From an uncultured Clostridia bacterium (GTDB lineage: Bacteria > Bacillota > Clostridia > TANB77 > CAG-508), in NCBI GenBank assembly GCA_934120675.1, contig CAKOUU010000007.1, positions 16,442 to 80,441 of the forward strand: DNA of 64,000 nt. Direction: 5' to 3'. Under the pieces are notes generated by a model. The model ran no database searches. It was not told the origin of the DNA and was given only the letters and a program-made list of their open reading frames with translations. The translations under genes were made by a program, and so were the position numbers. Positions 8,581-17,362 of this stretch are shown here, one piece after another (within the stretch, counting starts at the first letter, position 1; each line of letters starts with the position of its first letter).

Positions 8581-9534
8581 ATGGAAGAAAATAAAAAAAT
8601 AAGTTTTTTAATACCATGTTATGGAAGCGAAAAAACAGTTGGAATTGTTATAAAGGAAATAGATGAAACTGTTAGTAAAAATGACAAATATGATTATGAA
8701 ATAATTGCAATAAATGATCATTCACCAGATAATGTATGGAATGTATTAAAAGAAATTGCACAAACGAATAAAAAAGTAAAACTTATAAATTTAGCAAAAA
8801 ATATGAATAGACCAGGAGCTTTAATGGCAGGAATGTCAAAAGTAACAGGTGACTATATTGTTTTAATGGATGATGATGGACAATGTCCAATGGAAAATTT
8901 ATGGGAATTAATAAAACCACTAGAAAAAGGACATGATGTAGCAATTGCAAAATATCCATCATATAAACAAAGCCTATTTAAAAGCTTTGGAACAATAGTA
9001 AATAGAAAAATGACAGAAATTATAATGGATAAACCAAAAGACATGGCTTTTACAAATTTTTCAGCAATGAAAAGATATATTGTTGAAGAAATTACAAAAT
9101 ACAAAAATCCATATCCATATTTAACAGGACTTTTATTAAGAACAACAAGTGATATAGTAAACGTTCAAATGGAAGAAAGAGAAAGAATAACAGGAAGTAC
9201 AAATTTCACATTCAAAAAAATGTTAAATTTATGGATAAATGGTTTCACAGCATTTTCAATAAAACCATTAAGAATATCAACTATAATTGGATTTATAACA
9301 GCAGCTATAGGATTTATTTATGGAATTTATGTTATTATACATAAATTATTTATACATACATCAATAGTACAAGGATATAGTTCTACAATGGCTGTAATAC
9401 TATTTATTGGTGGAATTATTATGATGATGCTTGGAATGATAGGGGAATACATAGGAAGAATATACATAAGTATAAATAATTCTCCTCAATATGTAATAAA
9501 AGAAACTGTCAATTTTACAAAAGTTGAAAAATAA
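8581..9534 (+). CDS. Polyprenyl-phosphate glycosyltransferase, GT2 family, ArnC-like
   Basis: The 317-aa protein has an N-terminal GT-A catalytic domain (ISFLIPCYGSEKTV, IAINDHSPD, LMDDDGQCP with the metal-binding Asp cluster). Two C-terminal membrane helices follow (about residues 238-263 and 270-295), then IGEYIGRIYISINNSPQY. This is the layout of ArnC, GtrB and DPM-type enzymes, which load a sugar onto undecaprenyl phosphate at the inner membrane face. Its position before two SMR-like subunits and a GT-C enzyme mirrors ArnC-E-F-T order. The donor is presumably the amino sugar of this operon (inference). Confidence 0.85.
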   Translation: MEENKKISFLIPCYGSEKTVGIVIKEIDETVSKNDKYDYEIIAINDHSPDNVWNVLKEIAQTNKKVKLINLAKNMNRPGALMAGMSKVTGDYIVLMDDDGQCPMENLWELIKPLEKGHDVAIAKYPSYKQSLFKSFGTIVNRKMTEIIMDKPKDMAFTNFSAMKRYIVEEITKYKNPYPYLTGLLLRTTSDIVNVQMEERERITGSTNFTFKKMLNLWINGFTAFSIKPLRISTIIGFITAAIGFIYGIYVIIHKLFIHTSIVQGYSSTMAVILFIGGIIMMMLGMIGEYIGRIYISINNSPQYVIKETVNFTKVEK

Positions 9535-9579
9535 TTACAATCTTTATTATTTCAAATTTAGGAAGGAATTAAATTTAAA

Positions 9580-9921
9580 ATGAAAAAAATAAATAAATAT
9601 ATCTATTTGCATTTACTAATATTTTTCTTTTCGTTTTGTGGAGTATTTTCTAAGTTAGCAGCAAGTTATGACTTTTTGTCATTACAATTTTGCTTATTTT
9701 ATGGAATATCTATACTAATATTAGGAATATATGCAATATTATGGCAACAAATATTAAAAAAATTCTCACTTACAACAGCATTTTTTAATAAAGCTGTAAC
9801 AATTATATGGGGAATGTTATGGGGAGTATTATTTTTTAAAGAAGTAATAACATGGAATATGATAATTGGAACTATAGTAGTTTTAATAGGCATTGGATTG
9901 GTGGTGAGTGATTATGAATAA
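9580..9921 (+). CDS. Small EamA/SMR-type membrane protein, ArnE-like flippase subunit
   Basis: The 113-aa protein has four predicted membrane helices and matches the half-EamA / small multidrug resistance fold, including the terminal WNMIIGTIVVLIGIGLVVSD signature of SMR-type subunits. ArnE is of similar length (about 111 aa). It overlaps the following similar gene by 8 bp, as obligate heterodimer subunits often do. The likely role is flipping an undecaprenyl-phosphate sugar to the outer face of the membrane. Export of another small molecule is possible. Confidence 0.75.
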   Translation: MKKINKYIYLHLLIFFFSFCGVFSKLAASYDFLSLQFCLFYGISILILGIYAILWQQILKKFSLTTAFFNKAVTIIWGMLWGVLFFKEVITWNMIIGTIVVLIGIGLVVSDYE

Positions 9922-10258
9922 AGTTCTAATATTTTCCGGAATATATATTTTAGGAGTAATCATATCAGCATTTGCACAAATATTATTAAAAAAATCAGCA
10001 GATGTAGAAAGGGAAAGTAAATTAAAAGAATACTTAAACTTTAAAACAATATTTGCATATGGAATATTTTTTGGTGCAACATTATGCTCAGTATTTGCAT
10101 ATAAATATGTACCATTATCTATGGGACCAATTTTAGGAACTACAGAGTACGTTTTTGTTGCATTACTTAGTTATTTACTATTAAAAGAAAAAATAAGTAA
10201 GAAAAAATTAATAGGACTAATAGTGATAATATTTGGAGTTTTAATATTTTCAATATAA
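9914..10258 (+). CDS. Small EamA/SMR-type membrane protein, ArnF-like flippase subunit
   Basis: This is the second 114-aa four-helix subunit, with the SMR-like stretch PLSMGPILGTTEYVFVALLSYLLLKEKIS and a terminal GLIVIIFGVLIFS. The ATG at 9914 was chosen over the GTG at 9908 because GGTGGTGA lies 6 bp upstream of the ATG. Overlap with the previous gene implies translational coupling. Together the pair resembles ArnE/ArnF, which move undecaprenyl-phosphate aminoarabinose across the membrane. The function here is inferred from fold and context. Confidence 0.75.
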   Translation: MNKVLIFSGIYILGVIISAFAQILLKKSADVERESKLKEYLNFKTIFAYGIFFGATLCSVFAYKYVPLSMGPILGTTEYVFVALLSYLLLKEKISKKKLIGLIVIIFGVLIFSI

Positions 10259-10271
10259 AGGGGAATAAACA

Positions 10272-11672
10272 ATGGAAAAAGAAAAAAAGAAACACAAGCT
10301 AAATAAAAAAACAGTAATAAAAATACTGTTTGTATTATACATACTTGTTTTATGTACTACTTGGGCGTTAACATTAGGATATAATAATGCACCAGATGAA
10401 GCAATGAAATATGATGTTTGCAAATATTTATTAAAACATAAAACATTACCACATGGAGGAGACCCGGAGATAAGAGAAGTAAATTGGGGCTTGTCCTACG
10501 CATTTACTCCAATACTATCATATATTTTCTCGGCAGTATGCATGGCAATTACATCCATTTTTACAGATGGGCAATTTAAAATATTCGTATCAACTAGAAT
10601 CGTAAGTATAATATGTATGTGTGGATATGCATTTATGAATATTAAAATATCAGAAAAACTATTTAAGGGAATATTTAAATGGTTGTATGTAGTATTGGTA
10701 ACATTATTACCACAAGTTGTATTTTTGGGATCATACTTAAATAATGATTCTTTTGCGTTATTTACTGTTTCAATTATAGTATATTCTTGGATTTTAGGAA
10801 TTGAAAAAGATTGGGATTGGAAATCATGCATAATTTTATCAATAGGAATAGGAATATGTTCATTATCATATTATAATGCTTATGGATATATATTATGTAG
10901 TGCAATTATATATTGCATAAGTAATTTTATTAAAAAAATAGATTTTAAAACTTTTTTAATAAAAGGTCTTGCAATTGTAGGAATTGTATTTATAATTGCA
11001 GGCTGGTGGTTTATTAGAAACTTTATTATATATGATGGAGATATATTTGGAATATCAGTATCCAGAGAATATGCAGAACAATACGCTGTTGACTGGCTTA
11101 AACCATCTAATAGGCAAACTCCTAATAATTTAAAATGGTCATTAAAGACTATGATATTCGAAAAAAAATGGTATAAGGATATAATAGATAGTTTTATAGG
11201 ATTATTTGGAAATATGAATGTTAGAATGGATAGAAGATTATATAGAGCATACAAAACTGTATTTGTATTTGGCTTTTTGGGATTAATAGTAAAAGCAATT
11301 CATAATATAATAAAAAAAATAATAGATAAATTTAACACTAAAAAAGTATTATTAACAAACAAAAATAAAATAAAGAATAAAGAAAAAATATTATTTGATA
11401 TAATAATGATTTTATGTATTATAATACCTATATTGCTAACCGTGTATTATGCTTATTTTAATGATTACCAAGCACAAGGAAGATACATGATGCCAATGAT
11501 AATTCCATTAATGTATTTTGTCGCAAAAGGATTTGAAGAGATATTTAATATAATTATCAAAAATAAAAAAACACAAAATATGATTATTGGTATTGTAATT
11601 GCAGTATGGTCTGTAGCACCAATTTATATATATTTTGAATATATAAGAAAATTTTTAATGTTTACAAAATAG
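10272..11672 (+). CDS. Polytopic GT-C glycosyltransferase, ArnT/PMT-like
   Basis: The 466-aa protein has about ten to twelve membrane helices and an early extracellular loop with an acidic pair (APDEAMKYDV, near residue 45), the position of the catalytic Asp/Glu in the GT-C fold. The remainder (FLGSYLNNDSFALF, GWWFIRNFIIYDG) also fits the dolichyl-phosphate-mannose protein mannosyltransferase / ArnT superfamily. These enzymes take a sugar from a polyprenyl-phosphate donor on the outer face and transfer it to a lipid, polymer or protein. It is the last gene of the operon and is followed by a terminator. The acceptor is unknown and may be a wall polymer. Confidence 0.75.
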   Translation: MEKEKKKHKLNKKTVIKILFVLYILVLCTTWALTLGYNNAPDEAMKYDVCKYLLKHKTLPHGGDPEIREVNWGLSYAFTPILSYIFSAVCMAITSIFTDGQFKIFVSTRIVSIICMCGYAFMNIKISEKLFKGIFKWLYVVLVTLLPQVVFLGSYLNNDSFALFTVSIIVYSWILGIEKDWDWKSCIILSIGIGICSLSYYNAYGYILCSAIIYCISNFIKKIDFKTFLIKGLAIVGIVFIIAGWWFIRNFIIYDGDIFGISVSREYAEQYAVDWLKPSNRQTPNNLKWSLKTMIFEKKWYKDIIDSFIGLFGNMNVRMDRRLYRAYKTVFVFGFLGLIVKAIHNIIKKIIDKFNTKKVLLTNKNKIKNKEKILFDIIMILCIIIPILLTVYYAYFNDYQAQGRYMMPMIIPLMYFVAKGFEEIFNIIIKNKKTQNMIIGIVIAVWSVAPIYIYFEYIRKFLMFTK

Positions 11673-11678
11673 ATAATT

Positions 11679-11710
11679 AAAAGAATAGTGAAAAAACTAT
11701 TCTTTTTTTT
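11679..11710 (+). terminator. Rho-independent terminator ending the Arn-like operon
   Basis: AAGAATAGT pairs with ACTATTCTT around a 6-nt loop, followed by a long T run, directly after the stop codon. Confidence 0.88.
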
Positions 11711-11728
11711 AGAATTTTTATATTCTAG

Positions 11729-11755
11729 GAAAGTTATCATAGTATGATAACTTTC
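11729..11755. other. Perfect 12-bp inverted repeat upstream of the sigma factor gene
   Basis: GAAAGTTATCAT / ATGATAACTTTC has a 3-nt loop and no T tail, so it is not a typical terminator. A 12-bp palindrome TCAAACGTTTGA (11835-11846) also lies just before the ribosome site of the sigma gene, and a TGAAAC that could be an ECF -35 element is at 11798-11803. One or more of these may be regulatory sites. No function is demonstrated. Confidence 0.4.
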
Positions 11756-11860
11756 TATAGAAGATAAATATGGAGAAAACAAGATTTTTTATAAAAATGA
11801 AACTTTTTATTAAGAATAAGAACTCTAATAGATATCAAACGTTTGAAATGGAGGAAACAA

Positions 11861-12371
11861 ATGGAAGAATTAATAAAAAGAGCTAAAGAAGGAGACAAAC
11901 AAGCCTTTACACGGACTAATATTAGATATACAAAGTGAATTATATAAAATTGCAAAAACAAGATTATACAATGAAGATGATATAAATGAAGCAGTACAAG
12001 AAACAATGATAGAAGCATATAAAGGAATAAAAAAATTAAAGCATAATCAATATTTTAAAACATGGATAATAAAAATATTGATAAATAAATGTAATAAACA
12101 ATATAGAAAAAATAAAAAAGAAAATATATCATATGAATACAATAATTTAGAAAATCAAATAAAGGAAAATGAAATACAAACAGATATAGATTTTTATATA
12201 ATAATTTCAAAATTAGAATATGCTGAAAGAATAATAGTTACTTTGTATTATTTAGAAAGATATACAACAAAGGAAATAGCAAAAATTTTAAATAAAAATG
12301 AAAATACCATTAAAACGAAATTATCAAGAGCTAAAAAGAGATTAAGAAGATATCTAGAGGAGGAAAATTAA
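11861..12371 (+). pseudogene. ECF-type sigma-70 factor, frameshifted
   Basis: Translation from the ATG at 11861 (ribosome site TGGAGG) gives MEELIKRAKEGDKQAFT, typical region 2 of an ECF sigma factor, then runs out of frame to a stop at 11936-11938. From 11913 the same protein continues in another frame (GLILDIQSELYKIAKTRLYN...) to the stop at 12371. It includes region 4 with an HTH (TTKEIAKILNKNENTIKTKLSRAKKRL). Removing one base near 11910-11912 would restore a protein of about 169 aa. The break is either a real inactivating mutation, phase variation or an assembly error. The intact partner anti-sigma gene begins one base after its stop codon. Confidence 0.85.
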
Positions 12372-12372
12372 T

Positions 12373-13563
12373 ATGGATAAGTTTGATAAAAAGATAGAAT
12401 CTAAATTTAATGAAAATAAAAATGTTCCATTAAAATTTACACATACAATACAAGGTGCATTATATAAGGAGGCAAAAACAAAAAATAAAATAATTGAAGT
12501 TACAAAAATATGTGCGACAGCATGTGCAGGAATATTAATAGCTGGAGGAGTTAGCTTTGCAGGACATGAATTGTATCAAAAAATTTGGAAAGATCCAGAA
12601 AGAATTAGTGTAGAAGAAGCACAAAAAGAATCAACTGAAGAAAAACAATATATTACAGAAGAACAAGCAAAAGAAATTGCAAAAAATAAATTTAATGAAA
12701 TAGGATTTTTAAATGAAGAAATAATTGAAACAACTGATGTACCAAGCCAAGAAAAAATGTTGGATGTATATTGCTTTAAAACTAATAATAAATGGATAAT
12801 ATCAATAAATGCAATAACATCAGAATTTGAAAGCTTAAATTTTGGCGATTATAACAACGAATGGGAAAAATACACAATTACAAGAAAAGAAGCTATAGAG
12901 GTCGCAAAAGATTTTTATAATCAATTTGGATATAAAGAAGGAGAATATAAATTAGTTTCATTACGTGCTAATGATAAAAAAGGAGAAGGCAATGGTAATT
13001 CAGGCTATGAATTTTATGCACAATTTAGTAAAGTTTATGATGGATTAACCAATAGGTATGAAACAATAGAAATAGACTTTTTGGCAAAAGATAAACATTT
13101 ATATCATTATAGTGTTTTAAATAATAAATTCGAAAATAATCCATTAGAAATAACAAAAGAGCAAGCAATAGAAATTGCAAAAAATGAAGATAGAAAAGTT
13201 GAAACAAAAGACATTATAAAAACAGATGCAGAACTTAGAATTGAAAAAATGAATGGCTATGCGTATGCAAGATTAAAATATACAGATGATTATTACAAAC
13301 CAATGATGCAGACTGATGTGCCAGACAATGAAAGATATTTATATAAAACTGATAATAGAGTAAGAAGAGTTTGGGTTGTAGTATTTAAATATGCGGAAAA
13401 AAATGATGAAAATAAAAGTGAATTTGAAAATCTTGCTGAAAGAACACAAAAGGGACAATATAGCTATTTTGTAGACTGCACAACTGGTGAAATAATTGGT
13501 GGAGACTCAAGCGATTATTTAATATGGGATAATCATTGGTCAAAATATTATGCAGTAGAATAA
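12373..13563 (+). CDS. Membrane anti-sigma factor with extracytoplasmic PepSY-like repeats
   Basis: The 396-aa protein has a cytoplasmic N-terminus of about 45 residues, one membrane helix (about 48-67, ATACAGILIAGGVSFAG), and a long external part. The external part holds at least three similar segments (ITEEQAKEIAKNKF, ITRKEAIEVAKDFY, ITKEQAIEIAKNE) like PepSY/YcdB domains, and ends with a VDCTTGEIIGGD-type motif. It starts 2 bp from the sigma stop codon, with AGGAGG inside the sigma gene, so the two are translationally coupled. By analogy it would hold the ECF sigma factor at the membrane until an envelope signal releases it. Partner and signal are inferred. Confidence 0.75.
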   Translation: MDKFDKKIESKFNENKNVPLKFTHTIQGALYKEAKTKNKIIEVTKICATACAGILIAGGVSFAGHELYQKIWKDPERISVEEAQKESTEEKQYITEEQAKEIAKNKFNEIGFLNEEIIETTDVPSQEKMLDVYCFKTNNKWIISINAITSEFESLNFGDYNNEWEKYTITRKEAIEVAKDFYNQFGYKEGEYKLVSLRANDKKGEGNGNSGYEFYAQFSKVYDGLTNRYETIEIDFLAKDKHLYHYSVLNNKFENNPLEITKEQAIEIAKNEDRKVETKDIIKTDAELRIEKMNGYAYARLKYTDDYYKPMMQTDVPDNERYLYKTDNRVRRVWVVVFKYAEKNDENKSEFENLAERTQKGQYSYFVDCTTGEIIGGDSSDYLIWDNHWSKYYAVE

Positions 13564-13596
13564 TGCTAAAAAGTATGAGAAAAAAGTCAAAAAGTA

Positions 13597-13625
13597 TTGA
13601 TAAAAAACTTAAAAAAGTGTAAAAT
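13597..13625 (+). promoter_or_regulatory. Promoter upstream of glycosyltransferase gene
   Basis: TTGATA and TAAAAT are separated by 17 bp. The predicted start lies inside the GGGACAGTCC repeat that follows. Confidence 0.65.
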
Positions 13626-13680
13626 GAGACAAATGGGACAGTCCTATTTTGTCTCACGACTTTTATCAAAATGTGTCGAA
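13625..13680. repeat. GGGACAGTCC palindromic repeat, copy 1 of 3
   Basis: TGAGACAAA (13625-13633) pairs with TTTGTCTCA (13648-13656) around a GGGACAGTCC core, and TGTCGAA follows. The same order (GGGACAGTCC, TGTCTCA, TTTGTCGAA) occurs at 40577-40620 and 45887-45930. Confidence 0.8.
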
Positions 13681-13717
13681 AAATGCATGATAAAATATAT
13701 TAAATGAAAGGTTAAAG

Positions 13718-14764
13718 ATGGAAAAAGTAGATATATTATTAACAACATATAACAGCAAAATTGAATACTTAAAAATGCAAATAGATAGCATATTAAACCA
13801 AACATATAAAGATTTTAAATTAATAATATCGGACGACTGCTCTACAAAAGAAGAAGTGAAAAAAGTGTTAGAAGAATATGAACAAAAAGACAATAGAATA
13901 AAAATATACTTTCAACCACAAAATCTTGGATACACAAAAAACTTTGAATTTGTATTAACAAAGTCAACAGCAGATTATATAGCTTTTAGTGATCATGACG
14001 ATATATGGTATTCAAATAAAATTGAAGAAAGTTTAAAAATATTAAAAGAAAAAAATGTAGATTTAGTTTATTGTGATGCAAAACAAATTGATGAGAATGG
14101 AAAAACGTTACATGATAGTTATTTAAGATATAAAAATATGCCAATATTAAATGAAAAATATAAAAAGGAAATCTTGCCATTTTCTAGGCATATTGCAATT
14201 GGATGTAGTCAAGTATTTACAAAAAGAGTTAAAGATTTAATGATACCGTTTACTGAAAGTACAATGGCACATGATTGGCATTCACTATACATTGCAAATG
14301 CATTAAATGGAGCTTATTGTATAGATAAACCGTTATTTGAATATAGACTTCATGGAAACAATGCTTTTGGAGGTAGAAGTTTTAAACAAAATGTGAAAAT
14401 ATGGAAAGAAAAAAATGGAAAAGGTTATAAATCTTATTTAAAATACAGACATAGAGCTATTACAGAAACATATTTAGCAGGTGTATTGATGTGTGAAGAA
14501 TATAGAGAACGAATTAGTGAGTATATAAAAATGCATTCTAAGGAAATAAAACAAAACAATCAAGATAATTTTAATAAACAATTGAAAATTGAAAAAGAGA
14601 TAATTAAATATTTTGAAAATGCTCAAAAATCTAAGGTTTTATATTTACCAATCCATAAGTATTTTAAATATTTATATTTTAAAGGAATGAAAAAAAGAAA
14701 ATATAAAGAAATTATGATTTTACATTTTCCATTAATTAGTTATTTGATTTTTTCAATCACATAA
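13718..14764 (+). CDS. Family 2 glycosyltransferase (rhamnosyltransferase-like)
   Basis: This 348-aa cytoplasmic glycosyltransferase opens with VDILLTTYNSKIEYLKMQIDSILNQTY, then LIISDDCS and the DxD-like FSDHDDIWYS at about residues 88-97. The C-terminal half, with HGNNAFGG, matches the branch of GT2 that often transfers rhamnose in Firmicute capsules and wall polysaccharides. A short basic tail ends the protein. Donor and acceptor are not known, but dTDP-rhamnose is made by genes at 38.8-42.3 kb. Confidence 0.82.
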   Translation: MEKVDILLTTYNSKIEYLKMQIDSILNQTYKDFKLIISDDCSTKEEVKKVLEEYEQKDNRIKIYFQPQNLGYTKNFEFVLTKSTADYIAFSDHDDIWYSNKIEESLKILKEKNVDLVYCDAKQIDENGKTLHDSYLRYKNMPILNEKYKKEILPFSRHIAIGCSQVFTKRVKDLMIPFTESTMAHDWHSLYIANALNGAYCIDKPLFEYRLHGNNAFGGRSFKQNVKIWKEKNGKGYKSYLKYRHRAITETYLAGVLMCEEYRERISEYIKMHSKEIKQNNQDNFNKQLKIEKEIIKYFENAQKSKVLYLPIHKYFKYLYFKGMKKRKYKEIMILHFPLISYLIFSIT

Positions 14765-14859
14765 ATTTTTTATGTTAAAACAAAAGTGGAAATTAATAAT
14801 ATTGAGGCTTATAAAAAAATATAGAACTTAGAAAATTAATAAATATAGGGGGGAAACAA

Positions 14860-17301
14860 ATGAAAATTTTTAAAAACGAAAAATTTCTAAAAATATTATC
14901 AATAACTACTCTATCAATAGCTCTTATGTTTGGATGTATGGGCAATGAAAATGTTGTAAAGGCTGAGAAAACAGATAATTTAAAGAATGCAAAAACAGAA
15001 ATGGTTATTGAAGATAAAAAAGAAACACCTAGTGTATTGTATAACACGCATATTCAAAATGAAGGATGGGAAAAAGATTTTTCTAAAAAAGATGGCGAAA
15101 TGTCAGGTACATCAGGCAAAAGTTATAGATTAGAAGCAATAAAAATAAAGCTTGATAATTTAAAAGATGTTTCAATTAAATATCAAACACATGTAGAAAA
15201 TATAGGTTGGCAAGATTGGAAAAAAGATGGAGAAATGTCTGGCACTCAAGGGATGTCATATCGTTTAGAAGGTATAAAAATTAAACTAGAAAACACAGAA
15301 AAATACAGTGTTATGTATAGAGTACATGTTCAAGACATTGGTTGGCAAGACTGGAAGTATGATGGAGAAATGGCAGGTACACAAGGAAGATCATTAAGAT
15401 TAGAAGCAATTGAGATAAAGATTGTTGATAAAGTAGAAAAAGGTAAAATGACAATTGAAACAGATATTCCTGAAAATTGCTATGATAATACAAAATTAAT
15501 AAAAATTTCAGGTTGGAAAATGGCAAATATTGAAAATACAAAAATTGAAGCAACATTGGACAGTACACCAATTACAGATATTGTCTATAAAGAAAGAAAT
15601 GATATTATAAGTTCTGTTAATGGATATGGTACTAAAAAGGAAAATCCAATGCCAGGATTTGAATTTAGTATTGATACAACATCATTGACTGAAACAGAAC
15701 ATAGATTGAAAATTAACTTGGTAACATCAGAAGGAAAAATTTTAGACACATATACAAAGAATATAAAAGTTGATAGAAAACCTCATGTTCAATATCAAAT
15801 GCATGTACAAGATATTGGTTGGCAGGGAACAAGACAAGATGGAGAATTAGCTGGAACAGAAGGAAGAAGTTTGAGAGTTGAAGCTTTAAAAGTAAATACT
15901 ATTAATTTACCAGAAGGAGTAAAATTAAAATATCAAGCACATGTAGAGGATATAGGATGGCAAGACTGGAAACAAGATGGTGAAATATCTGGAACTTCAG
16001 GAAGAAGTTTAAGAATAGAAGCTATAAGAATTAAACTTGAAGGTACAGACAAATATTCTGTAAAATATAGAATGCATGTACAAGATATTGGATGGCAAGA
16101 TTGGTGTTATGATGGAGAAACAGCAGGAACGCAAACACTATCAAAAAGAGTAGAAGCTATTGAAATACAAATAGTTGATAAGATAAAAGAAGAAAAGGTT
16201 CAATTAGAAATAGAAAATCCATTAGCTACTATAAAAAATGAAAAACAAAAAGTCCAAGGTTGGATTATGACATCAGTTCCAGATGTGAAACTAAATGTTT
16301 TAATTGATGGAGAACAATTGGATTTATCAAATTTAAAAAGAACTTATAGACAAGATGTTTTAAATAATCAAAAAGGATATGGAAATGAAAGTATTTATAA
16401 TAAAACTCCTGGATTTGAATTAGAAGTTGATTTTTCAAAATATACTATAGGAACACACAAAATTACTGTACAAGCAATTAAAAATGATAAAGTAGTGAAG
16501 GAAGTACAAAAAACATTTGAAATAAAGAAAAATATATTTATACAAAAAGGAACATATGGGTATAGTGGATTAAAATTAATAGGTGACTGGAGAGGCTCAG
16601 AACTTCCTTATTACCAATATGGAAGTGGACCAAATGTATTTTATGCGACATTTGCAATTCATGGCTTTGAAGATTTGTGGTCATATGATGGAAAAGAATT
16701 AGTAGAAATAGCAAATAACTTTTATCAACGATTAGTAAATAGTGAGGACTCGAATTTGGCTGATAAGTGGACTATATATATATTCCCTGGTGTTAATCAA
16801 GATGGATTAAAAACTGGTTGGACAAATGATGGACCAGGAAGAACAACAATATATAGTCAGGCACCAGGAAATCAAGGAATTGATATGAACAGATGTTGGC
16901 AAATTGGAAATTCATATACAAGATATACTGACAGCAGAAATTACAATGGTACAACTGGATTCCAAGCATATGAAGCAGCATATTTAAGAAATTTTTTAAT
17001 TAATCATAAATCTAAAACAGGAAAAACAGTATTAGTAGATTTACATGGATGGACACAACAATTAATAGGAGATAGTGGAATTTGTTCATATTACAGACAA
17101 CAATTTCCAGAAAATGATGGCTCTGCTATTGGTAGATATGGAACTGGCTATTTAGTAAATTGGGCAAGAAGTACTTTAGGTGCAAGGTCTGCTCTTATTG
17201 AATTGCCAAGTAGTGGTGTTAATGGACACCAAGCAGTTGTTAATAAGAATTTTTCTAATAGATATATTAATGCAACATTAAATATGCTAAAAAATATATA
17301 A
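14860..17301 (+). CDS. Secreted ChW-repeat protein with C-terminal M14 zinc carboxypeptidase domain
   Basis: The 813-aa export protein has an N-terminal hydrophobic signal (about 10-25) ending FGCMG, so it may be a lipoprotein. The order is three ChW repeats (about 59-98, 106-143, 150-189; core NIGWQDWxxDGEMxGTxG), an Ig-like module (about 197-304), three more ChW repeats (about 309-438), a second Ig-like module (about 447-556), then an M14 peptidase domain. Zinc ligands are H601 and E604 (HGFED) and H729 (VDLHG). N677-R678 bind the substrate carboxylate and E781 (LIELP) is the catalytic base. The likely substrate is peptidoglycan stem peptide. It has the same scaffold as the GH25 protein at 34.9 kb. 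Confidence 0.88.
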   Translation: MKIFKNEKFLKILSITTLSIALMFGCMGNENVVKAEKTDNLKNAKTEMVIEDKKETPSVLYNTHIQNEGWEKDFSKKDGEMSGTSGKSYRLEAIKIKLDNLKDVSIKYQTHVENIGWQDWKKDGEMSGTQGMSYRLEGIKIKLENTEKYSVMYRVHVQDIGWQDWKYDGEMAGTQGRSLRLEAIEIKIVDKVEKGKMTIETDIPENCYDNTKLIKISGWKMANIENTKIEATLDSTPITDIVYKERNDIISSVNGYGTKKENPMPGFEFSIDTTSLTETEHRLKINLVTSEGKILDTYTKNIKVDRKPHVQYQMHVQDIGWQGTRQDGELAGTEGRSLRVEALKVNTINLPEGVKLKYQAHVEDIGWQDWKQDGEISGTSGRSLRIEAIRIKLEGTDKYSVKYRMHVQDIGWQDWCYDGETAGTQTLSKRVEAIEIQIVDKIKEEKVQLEIENPLATIKNEKQKVQGWIMTSVPDVKLNVLIDGEQLDLSNLKRTYRQDVLNNQKGYGNESIYNKTPGFELEVDFSKYTIGTHKITVQAIKNDKVVKEVQKTFEIKKNIFIQKGTYGYSGLKLIGDWRGSELPYYQYGSGPNVFYATFAIHGFEDLWSYDGKELVEIANNFYQRLVNSEDSNLADKWTIYIFPGVNQDGLKTGWTNDGPGRTTIYSQAPGNQGIDMNRCWQIGNSYTRYTDSRNYNGTTGFQAYEAAYLRNFLINHKSKTGKTVLVDLHGWTQQLIGDSGICSYYRQQFPENDGSAIGRYGTGYLVNWARSTLGARSALIELPSSGVNGHQAVVNKNFSNRYINATLNMLKNI

Positions 17302-17330
17302 AAATAGGACATTATAATTGTCCTATTTTT
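17301..17330 (+). terminator. Terminator after the ChW-M14 gene
   Basis: AAAATAGGACA pairs with TGTCCTATTTT around a 7-nt loop, followed by T residues. It starts at the last base of the stop codon. Confidence 0.85.
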
Positions 17331-17362
17331 AATAAGATATATTTGGAGAAAGGATAAATATA

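Noticed and set aside
11798..11846. TGAAAC as an autoregulated ECF promoter
   Set aside because: No matching -10 at the proper distance could be recognised, so it is only mentioned as a possibility.
14860..16200. Regularly spaced repeats in the ChW genes as a possible CRISPR or satellite array
   Set aside because: The repeats are in-frame coding units (ChW domains) and vary as protein repeats do. No identical repeat/spacer pattern exists.
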